DNA of 7,541 bases from Euryarchaeota archaeon UBA82 (GCA_002496635.1 DAKQ01000135.1:1-7541); one strand, 5' to 3'. Positions 1 to 6,563 are shown, counted from the first letter of the stretch. A program made the numbers and translations. Notes: generated by a model not told the origin, from the letters alone.

Positions 1-1658
1 AGAAGGCCAGATGCTCCAATCAATCCGAGGGAGACACTAAGCATCCCCCAGAACCCTTGTCTCATCTGTTCACTATCAAACGAAACGGATTGAGCATCGA
101 GTCCATCCTCTTGGACTTGACTCAGCCAATTTTGATAGAATTCTGTATCGCCTTGTGTGAAAGAAAGAAGGAACAATGCAAGTAAAGGCAGAACTGTTCC
201 AATCCAGAACCAAGTCATAATCGCTCCATCGAAAATGGCTTTGTTTGGACGCAAACCCATCAAGAACGCTGTAAGAGCTACGATGTAGATTGAGTTAGCA
301 AACATAACGATCAGGCCTATTGGAAGGGCGCCCCATTCATCCAATCGCCATGCCATGATGACGAGGAAGAGGAAGGAAATCCAAGAAGTTGCGATGAAAT
401 ACACAACAACCTTTGCTCGTATCAACTGAGGAACGCTCAAGGGCAATCCGTTCATGAAATCAGGACTGTCAAGGGCTGTCAACCATGAGTAGAAATTGAA
501 TCCAAAGAATCCGAGGAAAGGAGCATATGAAAGGAGATTGATTGGAATAGGAGCCTCTGCGAAATCAACGAGCCAAGCCATTCCCAAAAGAACAAGAAGA
601 GGAATTGAATAGGAAACTGTCATCTTCTTGAGAGCACCTGAACGACGTAAATCGACGAATTCCTTTGCAACAAGGAGGCGAACGTCACTCTTGCCTAAAA
701 ATTTCAATCGAGCATAAATCGGCTCGAACATATCTTCGTGCTCAATGACCTTGGCTTCAAAATCATCAAGAATCAATAATGAGGAAACGAGACCCAAAAG
801 TGCACATCCAAACAAGGAGGCGAAAACGATCCACAGTGCCTGTTCTCGCTGAATAGCAAGACCCCATAATCCAAGATCAATATCGAATAATCCAATGCCT
901 GCCATGATGCCCAGTGCAACGATGAGGACTGGACCGACAATTGTGTACGGCCGGCCCCTCATCCACAGCGAGGACGCAAGGAAAGAGATTGCAAGACCTT
1001 GAGCGATTGTTGTAAACATCGCAATCCATGTCCATGGTAAAGATGACCACTTGAGAGGAGTCGAGACACTGCTATCGAACTGGCCGAGAAGAATACCGAT
1101 GGCCATACCTAGAATAATTGGTGTAAGAATCAACATTGCGTAGTAGATCAGTTCCTTTGCAAAGAAGGCGTAATGTGCCATTGAATTTGGCAAAGGTTGA
1201 ATTGCCGGTGCAGCGATAAGGTGGTTTTTATTTCCATCTCGTTGGGAGATTGCTTCCCGTCCCCGAAAAGCAAAGGTGCCCATTCCCAAACTAAACATCA
1301 GCAAAGGTAGATGCAAAGCAAACCGTAATTGATCCCATGTGAAGGATTTTTCATCCATTTCCGAAGATTGTGCTGCAGAGTCGCCAACCAAAAATTGAAG
1401 TCCAATTGTTGTAATCGTTGTTACCAAAGCAAGCAGGAGTGGAAACAAGACAACTTGACGCTTTTTAGCGAAATCAATGTTCTCTCTCCATTCTTCTTTG
1501 AACATGTAGCGGAAGGTTGTAGAAAATGCTGCAAAGCCTCGCTGAGGCTCGAGCAACATCACATCAGCAGATGTTGTGCCAAGTGATGTTTTGGTAGTCT
1601 CTGACGTTCGAGCAACCACTTCATCCCAGTCTTGAGAGACGATTGTGGTTGTCGACAT
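1..1658 (-). CDS. ABC-2 type transporter permease, large polytopic subunit (3' end beyond window)
   Basis: This is the membrane subunit of an ABC exporter, paired with the ATPase just upstream. The frame stays open from the ATG at 1658 to the window edge, 552 codons without a stop, so the C-terminus is missing. After a roughly 70-residue polar N-terminus I count about 11 complete hydrophobic segments (near residues 70-92, 113-131, 168-192, 208-231, 237-258, 274-297, 347-366, 375-396, 416-437, 443-469 and 477-501), with a twelfth starting near 536. Two similar pre-membrane segments, KEEWRENIDFAKKRQ at 54-68 and KEFVDLRRSGALKK at 332-345, each precede a TM helix. They resemble the amphipathic elbow seen before TM1 of ABC-2 permeases and suggest a fusion of two six-helix modules. 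The ATG follows the ATPase stop by 2 nt and has a strong SD. The substrate cannot be read from the sequence. Confidence 0.85.
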   Translation of the reverse strand, partial: MSTTTIVSQDWDEVVARTSETTKTSLGTTSADVMLLEPQRGFAAFSTTFRYMFKEEWRENIDFAKKRQVVLFPLLLALVTTITTIGLQFLVGDSAAQSSEMDEKSFTWDQLRFALHLPLLMFSLGMGTFAFRGREAISQRDGNKNHLIAAPAIQPLPNSMAHYAFFAKELIYYAMLILTPIILGMAIGILLGQFDSSVSTPLKWSSLPWTWIAMFTTIAQGLAISFLASSLWMRGRPYTIVGPVLIVALGIMAGIGLFDIDLGLWGLAIQREQALWIVFASLFGCALLGLVSSLLILDDFEAKVIEHEDMFEPIYARLKFLGKSDVRLLVAKEFVDLRRSGALKKMTVSYSIPLLVLLGMAWLVDFAEAPIPINLLSYAPFLGFFGFNFYSWLTALDSPDFMNGLPLSVPQLIRAKVVVYFIATSWISFLFLVIMAWRLDEWGALPIGLIVMFANSIYIVALTAFLMGLRPNKAIFDGAIMTWFWIGTVLPLLALFLLSFTQGDTEFYQNWLSQVQEDGLDAQSVSFDSEQMRQGFWGMLSVSLGLIGASGL

Positions 1659-1660
1659 GG

Positions 1661-2443
1661 TCATTCCTCCTCGTTAGAGACTCCTTCCTCGCTATTTCGT
1701 TCAGCTTCTTCGATCGAATGCCCAACGAGACGTATAAAGACATCCTCAAGTGTTTCAGATTCGTTTTCTTTCAACCCGGTAACGGTACCTGCTGCCAGAA
1801 CCTTTCCATGATTGATAATAGCCATACGATTGCACATACGTTCTGCCATTTCAAGAACGTGAGAACAAAGGAAAATTGTCCCTCCATCCTTGACGTGATC
1901 CAGAAGCCACTCTCTGCATTTTCGTTGATAGATTGGATCCAAATTAGCAAACGGTTCATCGAGGAATAACAATTTTGGCTTATGGATAAATGCAGAGGCG
2001 AGCATAACTTTTTGCCGTTGTCCTTTTGAAAGATCTTTACACATCGTATCTCGCTTTTCTTGAAGTCCAAACCAATCAAGCCAATGTTCGACATTTTGTT
2101 CGAGATTGTCAAGGCCTCTAAGGCGAGCAACAAACTGAAGGAATTCTGCTGGCGTTAGGAACGAAGGAGGGGATTCCGATTCGGGAACGATTCCAATATT
2201 CGCTTTCAACTTCTGAGGCGAATCTTCAGCATCGATTCCAAGGATTTCAATTTGCCCAATCGAAGGTCGGAGTTGACCAGTAAGGAGTTTGATGAAAGTG
2301 GATTTACCTGCGCCATTTGGACCAAAAACCCCGAAGAATTCACCGGAGTGAACCTCGACATTCAGTGGATGAAGAGCAACAAAATCACCGTACCTCTTCC
2401 CCATATCGACTGCACGAACAAGTGGTTTGTGTTCTTCGGCCAT
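1661..2443 (-). CDS. ABC transporter ATP-binding protein (ABC-2 exporter type)
   Basis: A 260-residue cytoplasmic ATPase that would power export through the adjacent permease. Visible motifs are Walker A GPNGAGKST (41-49), Q-loop region IGIVPESES with Glu88 where Gln is usual, signature LSKGQ (138-142), Walker B LLFLDEP (158-164), D-loop ANLDP (166-170) and switch His195 in CSHV. The PE-type Q-loop and single-domain layout are typical of CcmA/NatA-like ATPases of ABC-2 exporters. The acidic C-terminal tail ends in EEE. The ATG at 2443 was chosen because the ABC fold begins a few residues later (VRAVDMGKRYGDF). The frame stays open far upstream, but that part lies antisense to the hydratase gene. 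An AGGAG sits only 1 nt before the ATG, too close for a normal SD, so a leaderless or alternative start is possible. First gene of a two-gene operon. Confidence 0.93.
   Translation of the reverse strand: MAEEHKPLVRAVDMGKRYGDFVALHPLNVEVHSGEFFGVFGPNGAGKSTFIKLLTGQLRPSIGQIEILGIDAEDSPQKLKANIGIVPESESPPSFLTPAEFLQFVARLRGLDNLEQNVEHWLDWFGLQEKRDTMCKDLSKGQRQKVMLASAFIHKPKLLFLDEPFANLDPIYQRKCREWLLDHVKDGGTIFLCSHVLEMAERMCNRMAIINHGKVLAAGTVTGLKENESETLEDVFIRLVGHSIEEAERNSEEGVSNEEE
1666..1670 (-). promoter_or_regulatory. Shine-Dalgarno of the ABC permease gene, inside the ATPase tail
   Basis: On the minus strand GGAGG lies 7 nt before the permease ATG at 1658. It is formed by the GAG-GAG-GAA codons that encode the last three glutamates of the ATPase, directly before its TGA. 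The site fixes the permease start and suggests translational coupling of the two subunits. Confidence 0.75.
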
Positions 2444-2537
2444 GCTCCTTGGAATCAACTGATGGTTTTCATTGCTTGCTTGTAGCAGGTAAGAGAAGCA
2501 TCGGTGAACTCTTGAACCTCCATGCAATCCAACCATC
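2444..2537. promoter_or_regulatory. Divergent intergenic region, presumed two promoters
   Basis: These 94 bp separate the divergently transcribed ATPase and hydratase genes, so they should hold promoters for both. I see no convincing TATA-like box at -25 to -30 of either start codon and no strong inverted repeat. The promoter call is from gene layout only. Confidence 0.4.
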
Positions 2538-3380
2538 ATGACGCCTCCCCAAACCGATGTTCTTTCGATAGAAACCGTACCAGTTGAATCATGTGATGAT
2601 GGAACAGTTGTTGCTGTAGTCACCATCAATAGGCCAAACAAATTGAATGCTCTGAATTCTGATGTTACAAGTTCGATTAAGGACATGGTTGATTGGGTAG
2701 AACGTACCGACCTTGTGCGCTGTGTTGTCGTAACTGGAGCACAACCACTCCCACCTTCTGAAGGAAAGAGGGTAAAGCCGAACGCATTCGTCGCTGGTGC
2801 TGACATCACTGAATTCCTTGGAAGAGGAAGTGAAGAAATCACCGTTATGTTCACTGATAATGCCATTGAAGCGTTGTGGAATATGAGTAAGCCAACCATA
2901 GCCATGGTCGATGGATTTGCTCTTGGAGGAGGACTGGAAGTTGCATGCTCTTGCGACATTCGAATCGCAAGTACTCGCTCAAAGTTTGGAACTCCAGAAA
3001 TCAATCTTGGCCTTATTCCTGGCTATGGAGGTACCCAGCGTCTCGTGTCTTTACTCGGTTATGGCAAGGCATTGGAACTGGTCATGACTGGAGAGATGAT
3101 CGGGGCTGAGGAAGCACAGCGGATTGGTTTGGTAAATCATGTTACTGAGCCACAAGATCTCCATCAGCGAGTGATGGAAATGGCTTCACTTATCGCCACA
3201 AAATCCAGCAGCACACTACGAGTTGCGAAGCAAACCCTACGTTCTGCATTAGATGAAGGATTGACACAAGGTGTTGCTACAGAAGCAAAAGCATTTGCAA
3301 ATCTATTCGATACAGAAGATAAGGAAATTGGCGTGAAGGCTTTCCTAAACCGAGAATCTGCTGAATGGAAACATCGCTGA
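2538..3380 (+). CDS. Enoyl-CoA hydratase / crotonase family protein
   Basis: A 280-residue cytoplasmic crotonase-fold enzyme, expected to hydrate a 2-enoyl-CoA to the 3-hydroxyacyl-CoA in fatty-acid or related acyl-CoA metabolism. The acyl-CoA site is marked by NRPNKLNAL (31-39) and the oxyanion-hole segment AFVAGADI (83-90). GFALGGGLEVACSCD (126-140) supplies Glu134 and FGTPEINLGLIPGYGGTQRL (150-169) supplies Glu154, matching the two catalytic glutamates of classical enoyl-CoA hydratase. Both are present, so true hydratase activity is plausible, but chain length and pathway are not readable. An extra loop of about a dozen residues (69-82) sits before the oxyanion segment. The gene stands alone, with no partner dehydrogenase or thiolase in view. 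No SD precedes the ATG. Its TGA abuts the convergent protease-like gene with no spacer. Confidence 0.93.
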   Translation: MTPPQTDVLSIETVPVESCDDGTVVAVVTINRPNKLNALNSDVTSSIKDMVDWVERTDLVRCVVVTGAQPLPPSEGKRVKPNAFVAGADITEFLGRGSEEITVMFTDNAIEALWNMSKPTIAMVDGFALGGGLEVACSCDIRIASTRSKFGTPEINLGLIPGYGGTQRLVSLLGYGKALELVMTGEMIGAEEAQRIGLVNHVTEPQDLHQRVMEMASLIATKSSSTLRVAKQTLRSALDEGLTQGVATEAKAFANLFDTEDKEIGVKAFLNRESAEWKHR

Positions 3381-4091
3381 TTAAAATCCAACAATCATTT
3401 GCCAACCAATTGCAAATACAGCTACATCAGCGATTGCGTGTGCAACCCATGCAACCCATACGCTTCGATATTCGATGTAAATCCAAGAGAAAATGACACC
3501 TCCAATAAACACCCCAAGTGATGCTAAGAAATTCCCTAATGGATCGATGAAGAAGGATAGAGCAATGGTATGATGAAGTGTGAAAACACCTGCTGAAAGA
3601 AGAATTGGTAACCATTTTCCAGAGACAAGTTGTTCTATTTTCGATGTAATAAACCATCTGAAGACATACTCTTCCAATACTGAATTGATGAAAACCCAAA
3701 ACATGATTGCAAGCATAAGTTTCCATGGCGTAGTCAAACCAAACGGTTCGAGAATTTCCTTGAGATCATCTTCACTGAGCAGAGAGTCTCCTAAGAGGAA
3801 ATATGCAACCATGATCACAACTGCCATTGCAACCCCTAAGCCTGTGGAAACAAGCCACCCACCTTTCAAAGCAGGTGAACGTGAAAGGGTGTTTTTCTCA
3901 ACGCGTAAATGCCAAAATGCAGGCAAGCCAAACATCCATGCTTTGGTAAAAACAAACACAACGATTGCCAATATCCCTGCTTTCAGAGCGAATCCCGTTA
4001 CAACTGAAATTGTTGGTGCTATACCAACAAGAATTAATCCAAGTAAAGCAAGGTTCTTTTGAGAGTTGGAATCATTCAATTGAGCATGCAT
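3381..4091 (-). CDS. CPBP family intramembrane glutamic endopeptidase (CAAX protease / bacteriocin-processing type)
   Basis: A 236-residue polytopic membrane protein with about seven hydrophobic segments (near 15-33, 38-57, 80-101, 125-144, 162-182, 187-207 and 212-232). The three family motifs are present: EExxxR as EEYVFR (140-145), FxxxH as FTLHH (170-174) and HxxxD as HAIAD (218-222). These are the residues expected for an Rce1/CPBP-type intramembrane protease. Natural substrates of most prokaryotic members are unknown. I chose the ATG at 4091 because AAGGAG lies 8 nt before it. An upstream in-frame ATG at 4112 would overlap the preceding gene by 8 nt and has only a weak purine stretch. 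This is the last gene of a likely three-gene minus-strand operon. Its TAA directly abuts the hydratase stop. Confidence 0.88.
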   Translation of the reverse strand: MHAQLNDSNSQKNLALLGLILVGIAPTISVVTGFALKAGILAIVVFVFTKAWMFGLPAFWHLRVEKNTLSRSPALKGGWLVSTGLGVAMAVVIMVAYFLLGDSLLSEDDLKEILEPFGLTTPWKLMLAIMFWVFINSVLEEYVFRWFITSKIEQLVSGKWLPILLSAGVFTLHHTIALSFFIDPLGNFLASLGVFIGGVIFSWIYIEYRSVWVAWVAHAIADVAVFAIGWQMIVGF

Positions 4092-4099
4092 GAGGCAAA

Positions 4100-4105
4100 C
4101 TCCTT
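4100..4105 (-). promoter_or_regulatory. Shine-Dalgarno of the CPBP protease gene
   Basis: AAGGAG on the minus strand overlaps the TGA stop of the upstream gene by one base and ends 8 nt before the ATG at 4091. It favours that start over the ATG at 4112 and implies coupling or re-initiation from the preceding gene. Confidence 0.7.
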
Positions 4106-4998
4106 CACTCATCCATCTCTTCTTTCAATGCTGCAAGGGCACCTGAAGGGCCCGGAAGTGGAAGTGGTAGAGGATTGCCATCTGGTCCAATCAATGGAGG
4201 AAGTTCAAGTGGATCTTTCTCCACTACCTTCTCGTTCGAAATGACCGCTTCAAAGCCGGAATCAAGAGGAGAGCGATATTTGAGAACTCGCTGATCATCG
4301 ATGCGGATGAATGTTGCACCGTAGATATGACCTGCTTCTGGTTGAATAGGTTCATCAAGCACTGACAATCCATGTCCTTCCTTCTGAAGAATATCGACAA
4401 TATCTTCTCTGACTGCATGTTCCTCCCACATACGTGTACTCGATGCACGAATATCAGCCATTTGAGAACGTCGACGAGCTTCGATTCGTTGCCGGATTTC
4501 ACCGTGTCTTGATGCTCTTTCTGCGACAGTTGCTTGGATATCTGCTTCTTCAACCGATTCTGGGCTTACTTCAACAACATACTCATCAGCGACGTGGACT
4601 GCCTCGACTGTAACGACTGGAAGTTCGACTTCGATCTTCTCACTTGTAGGCGCCATTGCAGCACGTTGTGCTTCTTGCGCAGCACGTATCTTCGCAGCTT
4701 TGCGTTCCTTTAGCGTCATCTTCTCAGGAAGAGGTGTCTCAACAGTTGATTCAGATTCTTCTGATTGAGGCTCTGATACCGCGAGTTCTGTTTCTGTAGA
4801 AGGTTGCTTTGATTCAACCTGATTGACTTCAGGCATAACGAACTTTGGTTGTCCTGAAAAAATGAATGTGAAACCAAGAACGAGCAGGACTCCTATTGCC
4901 GCATATTGTTCTTGTTCGGCCAACTCTCCCGCCATTGCAAGATAGAAAACCAATACTGCAACAAACGCAAATGCGATTGTATTGCGTAGGAATCCCAT
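4105..4998 (-). CDS. Uncharacterised membrane-anchored acidic protein
   Basis: I do not recognise a family for this 297-residue protein. An N-terminal hairpin of two hydrophobic segments (about 7-24 and 32-48) is followed by a Glu/Ser/Pro-rich acidic linker (57-92). A basic, Ala/Lys/Arg-rich stretch (93-115) is likely helical. A second acidic section (119-152) leads to a charged helix (about 155-185, including IEARRRSQM), then a more globular-looking segment (about 195-262) and a proline-rich end with LPPLIGPDGNPLPLPLPGPS (266-285). It probably sits in the membrane with a large soluble tail; the side is not clear. The ATG at 4998 is preferred to a TTG at 5007, and a G-rich GGGGTG about 10 nt upstream is a weak possible SD. 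It lies 29 nt after the pyrophosphatase gene and just before the CPBP gene, so co-transcription is likely. Confidence 0.8.
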   Translation of the reverse strand: MGFLRNTIAFAFVAVLVFYLAMAGELAEQEQYAAIGVLLVLGFTFIFSGQPKFVMPEVNQVESKQPSTETELAVSEPQSEESESTVETPLPEKMTLKERKAAKIRAAQEAQRAAMAPTSEKIEVELPVVTVEAVHVADEYVVEVSPESVEEADIQATVAERASRHGEIRQRIEARRRSQMADIRASSTRMWEEHAVREDIVDILQKEGHGLSVLDEPIQPEAGHIYGATFIRIDDQRVLKYRSPLDSGFEAVISNEKVVEKDPLELPPLIGPDGNPLPLPLPGPSGALAALKEEMDE

Positions 4999-5027
4999 GC
5001 CTATCAAACACCCCAGTCGCTTCGTGC

Positions 5028-5648
5028 TTAAGACGATGATGCCGGCTTTGATTCATTCAAAATTTGAATCAAACCATCCAATGCTTTTCTTCGATGGCTA
5101 AACTTTTCCTTTTCCGTCAGGTCAACATCTGCAAATGTTTTGCCGCCTGTAGAGTGCTCAATGCCATTGAATTGGATTGGATGCGGAATGAAAATTGGAT
5201 CGAATCCAAAACCATCCCCACCACTTGCTTGCTTTGCAATCTCTCCACGACATATTCCTCGAGAAACATGTACTTCTCCATCCAACCAAAGAGCTGCAAC
5301 AGCATGGAATGCTCCGGTTCGCTGAGTTGAATCCTTGAGAAGATTGAGCAATCCATTGAAACCGATTGTTTTCAGGGCATAGGAGGAATAGACTCCAGGA
5401 AATCCATCCAATGAATCGACAAATAATCCTGCATCTTCAACGAGTAAAGCATCATCTGAGGAGGGAAGATGTGGAATTGCTTGTTTGATTTTTGATCGAG
5501 CGACGTCTTCCAAGTCATCTGCTTGTGGCTCACTTATCTCCACACCTTCAACCTGTAATTGTACCACATCAAAGCCAAGTGGCTGTAATGCATGCTTTGC
5601 TTCTCGCACCTTACCCGGGTTTCCAGTCATGAACCATACCTTGCGCAT
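5028..5648 (-). CDS. rdgB: XTP/dITP pyrophosphatase (Ham1/RdgB family)
   Basis: A cytoplasmic nucleotide-pool cleaner that hydrolyses non-canonical purine triphosphates (XTP, ITP, dITP) to the monophosphate and pyrophosphate, keeping deaminated bases out of DNA and RNA. Family signatures in the 206-residue form are the N-terminal TGNPGKVREA (8-17), VEDAGLFVDSLDGFPGVYSS (70-89) with the conserved acidic pair Glu71/Asp72, GGDGFGFDPIF (143-153) and SHRRKA (184-189). Length is normal for the family. I chose the ATG at 5648 because MRKVWFMTGN matches the usual N-terminus. An in-frame ATG at 5675 would add nine residues, MNCGRCGKA, and TTG at 5744 would run into the divergent channel gene. No good SD is seen at any of these. 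It is the first gene of the minus-strand run with the acidic membrane protein and the CPBP protease. Confidence 0.93.
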   Translation of the reverse strand: MRKVWFMTGNPGKVREAKHALQPLGFDVVQLQVEGVEISEPQADDLEDVARSKIKQAIPHLPSSDDALLVEDAGLFVDSLDGFPGVYSSYALKTIGFNGLLNLLKDSTQRTGAFHAVAALWLDGEVHVSRGICRGEIAKQASGGDGFGFDPIFIPHPIQFNGIEHSTGGKTFADVDLTEKEKFSHRRKALDGLIQILNESKPASSS

Positions 5649-5732
5649 GGCCTTGCCACATCGTCCACAATTCATGGCTTTTCGGTTTGAAACAGACACG
5701 ATGTTGAAGTGCAGCAGGCAATAGGTTCGTTT
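5649..5732. promoter_or_regulatory. Divergent intergenic region between pyrophosphatase and fluoride channel
   Basis: About 84 bp (less if longer start choices are used) lie between two divergent genes and should contain both promoters. I see no clear TATA-like box and no fold resembling the fluoride (crcB) riboswitch. The promoter call rests on gene layout. Confidence 0.35.
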
Positions 5733-6110
5733 GTGCTGCAACAAATTGGATTGGTCGCCCTCGGGGGAGGAATTGGAGCAGCAATGCGTTACTTAACCTC
5801 AGAATGGCTTGCAACGGATGGTTTTCCATGGGCAACTTTTGTGGTCAACCTTGTTGGTTCACTGTTACTTGGCGCACTAGCAGTTGCTTTGGCAGAACAC
5901 GTTGTCTCTCAAAACGTAGTGCTTCTCCTTGGAACAGGGTTGCTTGGAGGTTTGACAACAATGTCCACTTTTTCAGTAGAAACAATCCGTATGTTCGAGG
6001 AACAGCAAAGCGGTTTAGCCTTCACCTATGTAGGATTGACAATGGTTCTTTGTCCATTGATGGCTTTGATTGGATGGCGACTTAGCACAATAATGACTGC
6101 CTCATCCTGA
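5733..6110 (+). CDS. crcB: CrcB/Fluc fluoride ion channel
   Basis: A small four-helix membrane protein that exports fluoride as a dual-topology antiparallel dimer, protecting enzymes such as enolase from F-. With the GTG start at 5733 it is 125 residues, normal for the family. Signatures are GGGIGAAMRY (11-20), TFVVNLVGSLLLG (35-47) with the pore-lining Asn39, and GLLGGLTTMSTFSVET (69-84). The usual TTFSTF is TTMSTF here, so the first Phe-box position is Met77 and the second, Phe80, is kept. Hydrophobic segments lie near 3-23, 33-54, 62-82 and 95-119. An in-frame GTG at 5709 would add eight residues, but the later start gives MLQQIGLVALGGGIGAA, the typical CrcB N-terminus. A single copy is seen, consistent with a homodimer. 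The ferritin-like gene follows closely on the same strand. Confidence 0.93.
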   Translation: MLQQIGLVALGGGIGAAMRYLTSEWLATDGFPWATFVVNLVGSLLLGALAVALAEHVVSQNVVLLLGTGLLGGLTTMSTFSVETIRMFEEQQSGLAFTYVGLTMVLCPLMALIGWRLSTIMTASS

Positions 6111-6112
6111 CC

Positions 6113-6118
6113 TTTAAG
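6113..6118 (+). promoter_or_regulatory. Possible TATA-like box for the ferritin-like gene
   Basis: TTTAAG lies centred about 28 nt before the ATG at 6144, the spacing expected for an archaeal TATA box driving a leaderless transcript. It is a short match and the organism is only inferred to be archaeal, so this is weak. Confidence 0.2.
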
Positions 6119-6143
6119 AAGAAGAAGCGTGAGCACGTGGCAT

Positions 6144-6563
6144 ATGTCTGCCCAAACACTGATTGAGAAACTGAATCTCGCACTCGGCTGGGAATTGCGA
6201 GCCATCAACATGTATGCTCATTATGCAGCATACATTCGCGGCATTCACAGACTCCAACTCGAACCTCATTTCTCTGCGGAAGTAAATGAATCGATGGTGC
6301 ATTCAAACATCGTCCGCTCCGCTATTGTAAAACTTGGCGGCATTGCAGTCACCGAGCGTAATGAAACACCGATTCGTCATACAACCTCTTACTTGGAAAT
6401 GCTTGCTGAGTCTTTGATTACAGAAACTAAAGCTGCTGAAGTATATGGGGAACTCATTGCAATGATCAAAGAAGAAGGCGATGCTGATTTGTACGATGCT
6501 ATCGAACAGATCTATCTTGCTGAGATTCGAAGCGTTGAGGAACTACGTAGACTTGCTGAATAA
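6144..6563 (+). CDS. Ferritin-like four-helix-bundle protein (bacterioferritin-related)
   Basis: A 139-residue, mostly helical protein resembling bacterioferritin without the C-terminal helix E. By eye against E. coli Bfr, NLALGWELRAINMY (11-24) matches the first helix and supplies Glu17, SMVH (50-53) gives His53, LITETKAAEVY (91-101) gives Glu94, and YLAEIRS (124-130) gives Glu127. The position of the bridging ligand Glu51 is Ser50 here (a Glu lies one residue earlier), and that of His130 is Ser130. The diiron site may therefore be altered or lost. Met51 aligns with the Bfr haem ligand Met52, though chance is possible. A role in iron handling or stress is plausible but unproven. The ATG at 6144 is preferred; a GTG at 6129 would add five residues. 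It follows crcB by 33 nt and abuts nadA stop to stop. Confidence 0.78.
   Translation: MSAQTLIEKLNLALGWELRAINMYAHYAAYIRGIHRLQLEPHFSAEVNESMVHSNIVRSAIVKLGGIAVTERNETPIRHTTSYLEMLAESLITETKAAEVYGELIAMIKEEGDADLYDAIEQIYLAEIRSVEELRRLAE

Noticed and set aside
1643..1969. A plus-strand open frame of about 108 codons opposite the ATPase/permease junction.
   Set aside because: It is antisense to the conserved C-terminal part of the ATPase and has no recognisable domain or start signal.
2444..3004. The ATPase reading frame stays open for about 187 more codons upstream, suggesting a long N-terminal extension.
   Set aside because: The extension crosses the divergent intergenic region and lies antisense to the conserved core of the hydratase gene. 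Its sequence is Ser/Thr-rich with no domain, and the ATPase fold begins right after the ATG at 2443.
3580..4062. A plus-strand open frame of about 160 codons opposite the CPBP protease gene.
   Set aside because: It is fully antisense to the conserved protease motifs, is basic and without recognisable features, and is best explained as a codon-bias shadow.
4092..4112. Alternative CPBP start at the ATG at 4112, overlapping the upstream gene by 8 nt.
   Set aside because: AAGGAG sits at ideal distance from the ATG at 4091, while the earlier ATG has only a weak purine-rich stretch.
5649..5732. Looked for a fluoride riboswitch upstream of crcB.
   Set aside because: The space before the start is short and I see no stem or conserved core resembling the crcB motif RNA.
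6119..6128. Purine triplet run (GAAGAAGAAG-like) before the ferritin-like gene as a repeat or SD for the GTG at 6129.
   Set aside because: It is too short to count as a repeat, lies too close to the GTG for a normal SD, and the ATG at 6144 gives a more typical N-terminus.
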